Shown here one piece after another: positions 6,345 through 11,671 of a DNA stretch of 11,671 nt. The notes beneath the pieces were generated by a model, which had not been told where the DNA came from, made no database searches, and saw only the letters and a program-made list of their open reading frames with translations. Position 1 is the stretch's first letter. Every line of letters starts with the position of its first letter. Source of the DNA: Aquisalimonas sp. (GTDB taxonomy: Bacteria; Pseudomonadota; Gammaproteobacteria; Nitrococcales; Aquisalimonadaceae); assembly GCA_007133445.1 (NCBI GenBank), contig SLMR01000316.1, positions 1 through 11,671 of the forward strand, given 5' to 3'. A program made the translations under genes and the position numbers.

Positions 6345-7046
6345 TCAAGTGAGCGTAGCGGCGATCGCCTCCAGCGCCCGTCCCGGTGACGCCGCTGCGG
6401 TGATCGGGCGACCAATGACCAGGTAATCCGCGCCCCGCCGGCGCGCCTCCTGTGGCGTCACCACACGACGCTGGTCGTCGGCGGCGGCGTCCGCGGGCCG
6501 AATGCCGGGTGTCACCAGCGCCGGCCCGGTGCCGTGCGCGGCACGCAGCATGGGGGCCTCGCGTGCGGAACACACGAGGCCGTCCAGCCCGGCGTCCAAC
6601 GCCAGGGCACCCAGGCGCGCCACCAGGGCGTCGGGCTCGTGATCGAGGCCCACGGCGGCCAGATCCGGCCGCTCGTGGCTCGTGAGCACGGTCACCGCCG
6701 TCAGCAGGGGCCGTGCATCACCGTACGCCCCGACCGCATCACGCGCCGCCAGCAGCATGCGTTCGCCACCAAGGGCGTGGACGTTGACCATCCATACCCC
6801 GAGATCCGCCGCAGCCCGGCAGGCCGCGGCAGCGGTATTGGGGATATCGTGGAATTTCAGATCCAGAAAGACACTGAAGCCCCGCCCCTGCAGGCGCTCC
6901 ACGAGTTGCGGCCCGGCGCGGGTGAACAGCTCCTTGCCGACCTTCAGCCGGCACAGTGCCGGATCCAGCTCGTCGACCAGCGCCTCGGCGCGATTCGCCG
7001 AATCCACGTCCAGCGCTACGACGATCCACGGCTGCTCTGCGGCCAC
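6345..7046 (-). CDS. pyrF: Orotidine 5'-phosphate decarboxylase
   Basis: Cytoplasmic enzyme that decarboxylates OMP to UMP, the last step of de novo pyrimidine synthesis. It has 233 residues, the usual length for the bacterial TIM-barrel form. Visible motifs are ALDVD (11-15), [11 protein letters not shown] (from about 35), the catalytic Asp-x-Lys-x-x-Asp signature [10 protein letters not shown] (about 62-71), VNVHALGG, the phosphate-binding VTPGIRP and [12 protein letters not shown] near the C-terminus. I chose the GTG at 7046, preceded by GGGAG (7054-7058) at 7 nt and giving [15 protein letters not shown]. An upstream ATG in frame would overlap lapB by about 100 bp. It starts 2 bp after the lapB stop and its ribosome site lies inside lapB, so translation is probably coupled. 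Confidence 0.96.
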   Translation of the reverse strand: MAAEQPWIVVALDVDSANRAEALVDELDPALCRLKVGKELFTRAGPQLVERLQGRGFSVFLDLKFHDIPNTAAAACRAAADLGVWMVNVHALGGERMLLAARDAVGAYGDARPLLTAVTVLTSHERPDLAAVGLDHEPDALVARLGALALDAGLDGLVCSAREAPMLRAAHGTGPALVTPGIRPADAAADDQRRVVTPQEARRRGADYLVIGRPITAAASPGRALEAIAATLT

Positions 7047-7048
7047 GA

Positions 7049-8218
7049 TTACTCTCCCTGGACGCCCTGGATGGGCTTGATGGTCGCCCAGGAACGGCAA
7101 CTGGGACAGTGCCAGTGCAGCGTCCGCGCCTGGAAGCCGCAGTGGCGGCAACTGTAGCCGGGACGATCCCGTAGCAGCGAGTGGAACAACTCCCGCAGGA
7201 CCTGCAGATCCTCGCCATCGGCCTGACCGGAGCGACTGAGATTGAGCTCAATAAGCCGGTTCAGGCCCCGCACCGACGGCCGTGCCCGCAGCTGATCCAC
7301 CAGGTAACGGGCAGCGGCCTCCTCGCCGTCGTCCTGGCGAATGCGCTCGGCCAGGGCCAGCACCAGCGAAGCGCCACTGTAGGCGCGCTGCAGTTCTTCC
7401 AGGTACTTGCGGAAAGCGTCGACGCGGCCGAGCTGGGTATAACACTCATGCAACCCCACCAGGACTTCGGGCAGGTAGTCACGGTCCTGGTCCCGGATGC
7501 GCTGATAGCACTTCAACGCCTGCTTGTAATTGCCCACGCCCCGCTCGATGTCACCCTGCAGGATACTGGCACGCACGCACCCCGGGTCCCCCGTCAGGGC
7601 GCGCTTGATCAGATTGCGGGCATGATTGATCTCACCCGAACGCCAGGCGGCATCTGCCTGCTCACAATAGAACTGGGCAATCATCGGCCCCATCTCCCGA
7701 TGACTGTACTGCTCCAGGCGCGCTGCCACCTGAATCGCGTTGCCCCACTCTTTCTCCTGCTGGTAGATGTCCAGAAGGTGCGTCAGAGCCTGTGGGACAT
7801 GACTGCCTGCCTCCACCACTTCCTGGAAGAGGTTCTCGGCCCGGTCCAGCAGACCGGCACGCAGGTAGTCCTCACCAAGTTCAAGCAGGGCAAGGGTGCG
7901 CTGTTCGCGGTTCAGCGACGGGCGGGCAATGAGGTTCTGATGAATGCGGATGGCCCGCTCCACCTCACCGCGGCGGCGGAAGAGGTTGCCCAAGGCCAGG
8001 TGGGTCTCCACGGTGTCGGCGTCCACCTCCACCATGCGGGTGAACACCTCGATGGCCTTGTCGGGCTGTTCGTTCAGCAGATAGTTGAGGCCCTGGAAGT
8101 AGTCCCCACGCAGGGCCTCTCGACCATCGGGACCACCGGCATCGGTGCGGCCGCGGCGCCCAATGATCCAGCCCGAGAAGGCCGCGACCGGGAGCAGGAG
8201 CCAGAAGAGTTCCACCAT
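7049..8218 (-). CDS. lapB: LapB, lipopolysaccharide assembly protein B (TPR and rubredoxin-like)
   Basis: Inner-membrane-anchored regulator of lipopolysaccharide synthesis. In E. coli LapB (YciM) presents LpxC to the FtsH protease and so limits lipid A output. It has 389 residues, the same length as the E. coli protein. An N-terminal membrane anchor (about 1-20) is followed by a cytoplasmic array of tetratricopeptide repeats through most of the protein. A C-terminal rubredoxin-like metal site has two CxxC knuckles, CRHC (357-360) and CPSC (371-374). All parts are present. It follows lapA by 8 bp, with a weak ribosome site overlapping the lapA stop, and pyrF follows directly. Confidence 0.96.
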   Translation of the reverse strand: MVELFWLLLPVAAFSGWIIGRRGRTDAGGPDGREALRGDYFQGLNYLLNEQPDKAIEVFTRMVEVDADTVETHLALGNLFRRRGEVERAIRIHQNLIARPSLNREQRTLALLELGEDYLRAGLLDRAENLFQEVVEAGSHVPQALTHLLDIYQQEKEWGNAIQVAARLEQYSHREMGPMIAQFYCEQADAAWRSGEINHARNLIKRALTGDPGCVRASILQGDIERGVGNYKQALKCYQRIRDQDRDYLPEVLVGLHECYTQLGRVDAFRKYLEELQRAYSGASLVLALAERIRQDDGEEAAARYLVDQLRARPSVRGLNRLIELNLSRSGQADGEDLQVLRELFHSLLRDRPGYSCRHCGFQARTLHWHCPSCRSWATIKPIQGVQGE

Positions 8219-8226
8219 GCGGAGGC

Positions 8227-8520
8227 CTAACGGGTGTCCTTCAGGGGCAGGCGGCGCAGTTCGCTCAATTCCTTTTCACTGTCGCGCACACGCTTGCGCA
8301 GGCGGCGCAGTTCGCGCTGTTTGCCCATGACCACACCCAGCGCGCTAAGCACGCCGAGTACGGCGCCCACGATCAGGGCGGCGACCAGGGCCAGGGACAA
8401 TGGCATGGGCACGGAGCCGAAGTAGTAGTCCACGTCCACGCGTGAGGCATTCAGGAGGGAAAAGGTCAACCCGAACAGGATGACGATGAGGAGTGCCGCG
8501 AACCCGAGCAGCCGACGCAT
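8227..8520 (-). CDS. lapA: LapA, lipopolysaccharide assembly protein A (DUF1049)
   Basis: Small inner-membrane protein of 97 residues, partner of LapB in LPS assembly control. Two hydrophobic helices are visible at about 4-23 and 41-65, followed by a basic, heptad-like tail (KQRELRRLRKRVRDSEKELS) that should lie in the cytoplasm as a coiled coil. I prefer the ATG at 8520 because GGGAG (8530-8534) lies 9 nt upstream. An in-frame ATG at 8529 abuts that site and would have no proper spacing. Gene order lapA-lapB-pyrF matches many gammaproteobacteria, including E. coli. Confidence 0.92.
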   Translation of the reverse strand: MRRLLGFAALLIVILFGLTFSLLNASRVDVDYYFGSVPMPLSLALVAALIVGAVLGVLSALGVVMGKQRELRRLRKRVRDSEKELSELRRLPLKDTR

Positions 8521-8577
8521 AGGCTTCATCTCCCGTCGAAGTGAGGGCGCACGCAACCGCGCCGGAAATTACCGCGG

Positions 8578-8596
8578 GCGCGTGCAGCGCACACGC
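8578..8596 (-). other. Hairpin just after ihfB
   Basis: An 8-bp stem with one G-U pair and a 3-nt loop begins 6 bp after the ihfB stop. A second, competing 6-bp stem (8558-8563 with 8577-8582) overlaps it. On the minus strand the only T-rich stretch nearby is AATTTCC, so this is not a clear terminator. It may mark the end of the ihfB message or be a processing site before lapA. Confidence 0.4.
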
Positions 8597-8602
8597 CGCA
8601 GG

Positions 8603-8884
8603 CTAGTCACCGTTGACGCGGTGCCGCAGTTCCTTACCCGGTTTAAAATGTGGCACATACTTCGCGGGCAGGGCAACGGGGTCACCGGTCTTGGGGTTGC
8701 GACCAATACGCGGCGGCCGATGGTGCAGCGAGAAACTGCCGAAACCCCGGATCTCGATACGCTGACCGGACGACAACGCCTCGCTCATGTGCTCGAGCAG
8801 GGTCTTTACCGCTACTTCCACGTCGCGATAAGCCAGATGCTGCTGTTTCGTGGCAATGACTTCGATGAGTTCGGATTTCGTCAT
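8603..8884 (-). CDS. ihfB: Integration host factor subunit beta
   Basis: DNA-bending nucleoid protein that pairs with IHF alpha and acts in replication, recombination and sigma54 transcription. It has 93 residues, standard for the family. The N-terminus [17 protein letters not shown] and the beta-arm region [25 protein letters not shown] are diagnostic. The NPKTG segment carries the proline that intercalates into DNA to create the bend. The start is the ATG at 8884, fixed by homology and by a GGA ribosome site (8893-8895) 8 nt away; the frame stays open further upstream but those residues are not IHF-like. It lies 134 bp after rpsA and 82 bp before lapA. The rpsA-ihfB pairing is conserved in gammaproteobacteria. 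Confidence 0.97.
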   Translation of the reverse strand: MTKSELIEVIATKQQHLAYRDVEVAVKTLLEHMSEALSSGQRIEIRGFGSFSLHHRPPRIGRNPKTGDPVALPAKYVPHFKPGKELRHRVNGD

Positions 8885-8908
8885 TCGTTTTTTCCGGACG
8901 ATTCCGTG

Positions 8909-8950
8909 CGGTTGCGGCCTCAACCGGTGTGTCGGGCCACCCGGCAACCG
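8909..8950 (-). promoter_or_regulatory. Competing hairpins in the ihfB leader
   Basis: On the plus strand CGGTTG (8909-8914) can pair with CAACCG at 8921-8926 (6 bp, 6-nt loop) or with a second CAACCG at 8945-8950. The two structures exclude each other. They lie 25-66 nt upstream of the ihfB start codon, between it and the strong hairpin after rpsA. A regulatory role is speculative. Confidence 0.3.
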
Positions 8951-8975
8951 ATGAATGGAACGTTTTTCGGGAACT

Positions 8976-9005
8976 GCCGGGCGAAGGTGGCAGCCTTCGC
9001 CCGGC
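8976..9005 (-). terminator. Strong hairpin between rpsA and ihfB (no clear U-tract)
   Basis: A perfect 12-bp stem (GCCGGGCGAAGG paired with CCTTCGCCCGGC, 6-nt loop) begins 13 bp after the rpsA stop. On the minus strand the stem is followed by AGTTCCCG and not by T residues, so it is at best a partial terminator. It may protect the abundant rpsA mRNA or set the level of ihfB read-through. Confidence 0.6.
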
Positions 9006-9018
9006 CTGAAACGCCGTA

Positions 9019-10704
9019 TCAGTCGTCCTGGTTACCGCCTTCCATCTGCTCCTTGAGCAGATCGCCAAGGGACGTCCCCCCGGATGCGGCGCTGCCACGG
9101 CTGTAGTCCTGCACCGCCTTGGCCTCGTCCTGGACATCCTTGGCCTTGATGGACAGGCTGATCGAACGGTTCTTGCGATCCACGCCGACGAACTTGGCTT
9201 CCACCTCGTCACCTTCCTTGAGGTGGCTGCGGGCGTCATCAACCCGCTCGCGCGCAATGTCGGAGGCCCGCAGCACGCCCTCGACGCCGTCGCCGAGGTC
9301 GAGCACGGCACCCTTGGCGTCCACTTCCTTGACGGTGCCCTTGACCATGGAGCCCTTGGGGTGATCGGCCATCCAGGCGGAGAACGGGTCGTCCTCCATC
9401 TGCTTGATGCCCAGGGAGATGCGCTCGCGATCGGCATCCACGGAGAGGACCACGGCCTCCACGTCATCACCCTTCTTGAAGTTGCGCACGGCTTCTTCGC
9501 CGGCCTCTTCCCAGGACAGGTCGGACAGGTGAACCAGCCCGTCGATACCGCCTTCCAGGCCGACAAAGATGCCGAAATCGGTGATGGACTTGATCTGGCC
9601 GGTGACCCGGTCACCCTTGTTGTGGGTTGCGGCAAACAACTCCCAGGGGTTGGCCTGGCACTGCTTGATGCCGAGCGAAATGCGGCGGCGCTCGCCGTCG
9701 ATATCCAGCACCATGACTTCGACTTCGTCGCCCACGGCAACGACCTTGCCCGGGTTGACGTTCTTGTTGGTCCAGTCCATCTCGGAGACGTGCACCAGCC
9801 CTTCGACGCCCTCTTCGATCTCGACGAAGCAGCCGTAGTCGGTGATGTTCGTGACGCGGCCCACCACGCGGGTGCTCTCCGGATACCGGTTGGCAATATT
9901 TTCCCACGGATCCTCGCCCAGCTGCTTGAGGCCGAGAGAGACGCGGTTGCGCTCGCGATCGAACTTGAGGACCTTGACCTCGATCTCCTGGCCGACTTCC
10001 ACGACCTCGGAGGGATGCTTCACGCGGCGCCAGGCCATGTCGGTGATATGCAGCAGGCCGTCGATGCCACCGAGGTCCACGAACGCGCCGTAGTCGGTCA
10101 GGTTCTTGACGATGCCCTTCAGCTGCTGACCTTCCTGCAGGCGCTCGAGCAGCGCTTCGCGCTCGGCGCTGTACTCTTCCTCGACCACCGCGCGCCGGGA
10201 AACCACCACGTTGTTGCGGCGCTCGTCGAGCTTGATGACCTTGAATTCCAGTTCGCGCCCTTCGAGATAGGTGGTATCGCGCACCGGACGAATATCCACC
10301 AGCGACCCCGGCAGGAATGCGCGGATGTGCTTGAGGTCGACGGTGAAGCCGCCCTTGACCTTGCCGCTGATGATCCCGTTGACCGTCTCGCCGTTCTCGT
10401 AGGCGGCTTCCAGGTGCTTCCAGGCGTGCGCACGCTTGGCCTTCTCGCGGGACAGACGGGTTTCGCCGAAACCGTCCTCGACGGCGTCCAGCGCGACCTC
10501 CACCTCGTCTCCGACGCCGACTTCGATCTGCCCGTTCTCCCCGAAGAACTCGTTCGCGGGAATCACGGCCTCGGATTTCAGTCCGGCGTTGACCACCACG
10601 TGGTCGCCGCGGATATCCACCACCTTGCCCGTAACGATGGCGCCGGGGCGCATGTCGGTCTGGGCGAGGCTCTGTTCAAACAGTTCGGCAAAACTTTCGG
10701 TCAT
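9019..10704 (-). CDS. rpsA: 30S ribosomal protein S1
   Basis: RNA-binding ribosomal protein that brings structured mRNAs with weak Shine-Dalgarno sites to the 30S subunit. It has 561 residues (E. coli 557). Six S1-type OB-fold repeats lie at about 21-87, 105-171, 192-260, 277-347, 364-434 and 451-520. The later ones repeat the pattern G-x-V-x-x-I-T-D-Y/F-G-x-F-V and end in [12 protein letters not shown] strands. The first two are more divergent and bind the ribosome in the E. coli protein. The C-terminal tail (about 521-561) is polar and probably flexible. The start is the ATG at 10704, with AGGA (10716-10719) 11 nt upstream. It lies 119 bp after cmk, enough for its own promoter and leader. 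Confidence 0.97.
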   Translation of the reverse strand: MTESFAELFEQSLAQTDMRPGAIVTGKVVDIRGDHVVVNAGLKSEAVIPANEFFGENGQIEVGVGDEVEVALDAVEDGFGETRLSREKAKRAHAWKHLEAAYENGETVNGIISGKVKGGFTVDLKHIRAFLPGSLVDIRPVRDTTYLEGRELEFKVIKLDERRNNVVVSRRAVVEEEYSAEREALLERLQEGQQLKGIVKNLTDYGAFVDLGGIDGLLHITDMAWRRVKHPSEVVEVGQEIEVKVLKFDRERNRVSLGLKQLGEDPWENIANRYPESTRVVGRVTNITDYGCFVEIEEGVEGLVHVSEMDWTNKNVNPGKVVAVGDEVEVMVLDIDGERRRISLGIKQCQANPWELFAATHNKGDRVTGQIKSITDFGIFVGLEGGIDGLVHLSDLSWEEAGEEAVRNFKKGDDVEAVVLSVDADRERISLGIKQMEDDPFSAWMADHPKGSMVKGTVKEVDAKGAVLDLGDGVEGVLRASDIARERVDDARSHLKEGDEVEAKFVGVDRKNRSISLSIKAKDVQDEAKAVQDYSRGSAASGGTSLGDLLKEQMEGGNQDD

Positions 10705-10708
10705 TGGT

Positions 10709-10743
10709 CAGTTAGTCCTGGGGCATCCGCCACGCAAAGCGTG
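10709..10743 (-). promoter_or_regulatory. Structured leader before rpsA
   Basis: Within the 119-bp cmk-rpsA gap, the last 40 nt before rpsA hold three short stems in the mRNA sense. They are CACGC/GCGTG with a TTT loop (10743-10731), GGC/GCC with a GGAT loop (10731-10722, sharing one base with the first), and CAG/CTG (10720-10709) around the AGGA ribosome site. In E. coli the rpsA leader is a series of hairpins used for efficient initiation and S1 autoregulation. Similarity here is architectural only and inferred. The rest of the gap has a T-rich stretch near 10776-10781 and no promoter I would call. Confidence 0.35.
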
Positions 10744-10823
10744 CGCATGACACCTGCTCGTTGCGTTGTTGAATAAAAACAGCCGACAAGGCCCATGCCG
10801 TGCCGACCACCCTGGTTAATCCA

Positions 10824-11507
10824 CTATGATAGCTTGTTTCGCAACAGCTTGAGTACCCGTGCCACCACCTCGTCGATGGAAAGCCCGGTGGTATCAAGCT
10901 CTTCCGCATCCGCCGCGGCCACGAGTGGCGCAATTTCGCGGTTCCGATCCCGCTCGTCCCGGATGGCGATGTCCTCTAGAAGACTGGCGAGGCTAACATC
11001 AACCCCCTGTTCCTTCAACTGTTTATGGCGCCGATGGGCCCGCTCCTCGGCGCTCGCAGTCAGGAACACTTTTGCGGTGGCATCCGGGAACACCACCGTC
11101 CCCATATCCCGCCCGTCCGCCACCAGCCCCGGCGCCTTGCGGAAATCCCGCTGACGCTGCAGCAGTGCGTCCCGGGCGGCCGGCACGGCGGCGACACGGG
11201 ACGCCAGGTCGCCGGTGGTTTCGCTACGCAGAGCGACCGTCACGTCCTCACCGTCCACCAGCACCCGGACGTCACCCTCCGCGGTCGGCTCGAAGACCAC
11301 GTCCAGCTCGCGCCCCACCGCGGCCAGCCGTTCCGGATCGCTCTCGTCCACGCCCCGGTGGTGCGCTGCCACCGCCAGCGCCCGGTAGATGGCGCCGCTG
11401 TCCAGCAGATGCCAGCCCATGGCTTCGGTCACGGCACGGCACACCGTGCCCTTGCCAGACCCCCCGGGGCCGTCCACGGCCAGCACGGGTACGGTGTGGT
11501 CGGTCAT
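10824..11507 (-). CDS. cmk: Cytidylate kinase
   Basis: Cytoplasmic kinase that phosphorylates CMP and dCMP with ATP. It has 227 residues, the same as the E. coli enzyme. The P-loop GPGGSGKGT lies at 13-21, followed by [12 protein letters not shown], which contacts the nucleotide. The signature [15 protein letters not shown] and the LID-like [11 protein letters not shown] follow. The start is the ATG at 11507, which overlaps the aroA stop as ATGA. Its GGAGG ribosome site (11512-11516) is inside aroA at 4 nt, so the two are translationally coupled. It is followed by rpsA, the classic gammaproteobacterial arrangement. Confidence 0.97.
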   Translation of the reverse strand: MTDHTVPVLAVDGPGGSGKGTVCRAVTEAMGWHLLDSGAIYRALAVAAHHRGVDESDPERLAAVGRELDVVFEPTAEGDVRVLVDGEDVTVALRSETTGDLASRVAAVPAARDALLQRQRDFRKAPGLVADGRDMGTVVFPDATAKVFLTASAEERAHRRHKQLKEQGVDVSLASLLEDIAIRDERDRNREIAPLVAAADAEELDTTGLSIDEVVARVLKLLRNKLS

Positions 11508-11671
11508 TGCGCCTCCACGGGATGCACCTGATCGATATTGATACCGGCTTCCCTGGCCAGTGCCACGAAGCCGGGGAAGGAGGTGTCCACGTTACGGCAG
11601 TTGCGAATGGTGATCGGCTCCTCGCTCACCAGGCCGGCCATGGCGAACGCCATGGCAATGCGGTGGTCACC
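11504..11671 (-). CDS. aroA: 3-phosphoshikimate 1-carboxyvinyltransferase (EPSP synthase), C-terminal end only
   Basis: The last 55 codons and the stop of a gene entering from the right edge. The enzyme joins shikimate 3-phosphate with phosphoenolpyruvate in the chorismate pathway. The visible residues begin [14 protein letters not shown], the conserved C-terminal active-site motif of EPSP synthase. They continue with the typical [13 protein letters not shown]. The TGA stop shares bases with the cmk start codon. The N-terminal part lies outside the window. Identity is supported by motif and by the conserved aroA-cmk linkage. Confidence 0.95.
   Translation of the reverse strand, partial: GDHRIAMAFAMAGLVSEEPITIRNCRNVDTSFPGFVALAREAGINIDQVHPVEAQ

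Noticed and set aside
7181..8230. 349-codon plus-strand frame opposite lapB
   Set aside because: It is antisense to LapB, whose anchor, TPRs and CxxC pairs are all present.
8682..9896. 404-codon minus-strand frame across rpsA and ihfB
   Set aside because: It overlaps two certain genes in another frame and has Ser/Arg/Pro-rich shadow composition.
9223..10776. 517-codon open frame on the plus strand opposite rpsA
   Set aside because: It is antisense to the six-repeat S1 protein. The Asp/Leu/Val/His-rich repeats simply mirror S1 codons, and there is no sensible ribosome site.
10776..10791. Possible rpsA promoter around TTGTCG and the T-rich stretch
   Set aside because: A -35-like TTGTCG is present, but no -10-like hexamer lies 16-18 bp downstream, so I do not call it.
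1..11671. CRISPR array, tRNA, rRNA, insertion sequence or prophage signal
   Set aside because: No spaced repeat arrays, cloverleaf-like segments, terminal inverted repeats or transposase motifs were seen. Gene content is uniformly core chromosomal.

Overview
The window is chromosomal core sequence from a high-GC gammaproteobacterium. The evidence is the linked gene order aroA-cmk-rpsA-ihfB-lapA-lapB-pyrF, an IHF beta subunit, LapA/LapB lipopolysaccharide-assembly proteins, and PstC/PstA permeases with long periplasmic inserts of the kind found in Pseudomonas-like lineages. The exported proteins are rich in Asp and Glu, which suggests a halophile or halotolerant organism such as a member of the Ectothiorhodospiraceae or Halomonadaceae. 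That placement is inference only. No mobile element, CRISPR array, tRNA or rRNA gene was seen, and no gene-free stretch exceeds 300 bp (the longest is 247 bp, between pstS and the GST gene).

Left part (1-5200, minus strand): a phosphate-uptake (Pst) locus read in the order pstS, pstC, pstA, with pstA running off the left edge. pstS and pstC each have their own Pho-box promoter. Both are built from 7-bp CTGTCAT-like units spaced by 4 bp, and in both the last unit lies exactly 10 bp from a -10-like hexamer. A perfect 15-bp hairpin separates pstS from pstC. PstC carries a periplasmic beta-propeller-like domain of about 400 residues. PstA carries a periplasmic domain of about 230 residues with a long charged helix. 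Phosphate starvation sensed through PhoR/PhoB should therefore switch on PstS and the permease from two parallel promoters.

Middle (5250-6250): a small glutathione S-transferase-like gene is read divergently from pstS. It converges on a small secreted helix-hairpin-helix (ComEA-like) protein gene, with a strong hairpin terminator between them.

Right part (6345-11671, minus strand): a tight housekeeping cluster. In transcription order it holds aroA (only the C-terminus is inside the window), cmk (start overlaps the aroA stop), rpsA (ribosomal protein S1, six S1 domains, own leader), ihfB, lapA, lapB and pyrF. It joins shikimate, CMP and UMP metabolism with translation (S1), nucleoid architecture (IHF) and control of LPS synthesis (LapB/LapA). 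Gaps of 80-135 bp containing hairpins flank rpsA and ihfB, so internal promoters or processing sites are likely there. lapA-lapB-pyrF are essentially contiguous.
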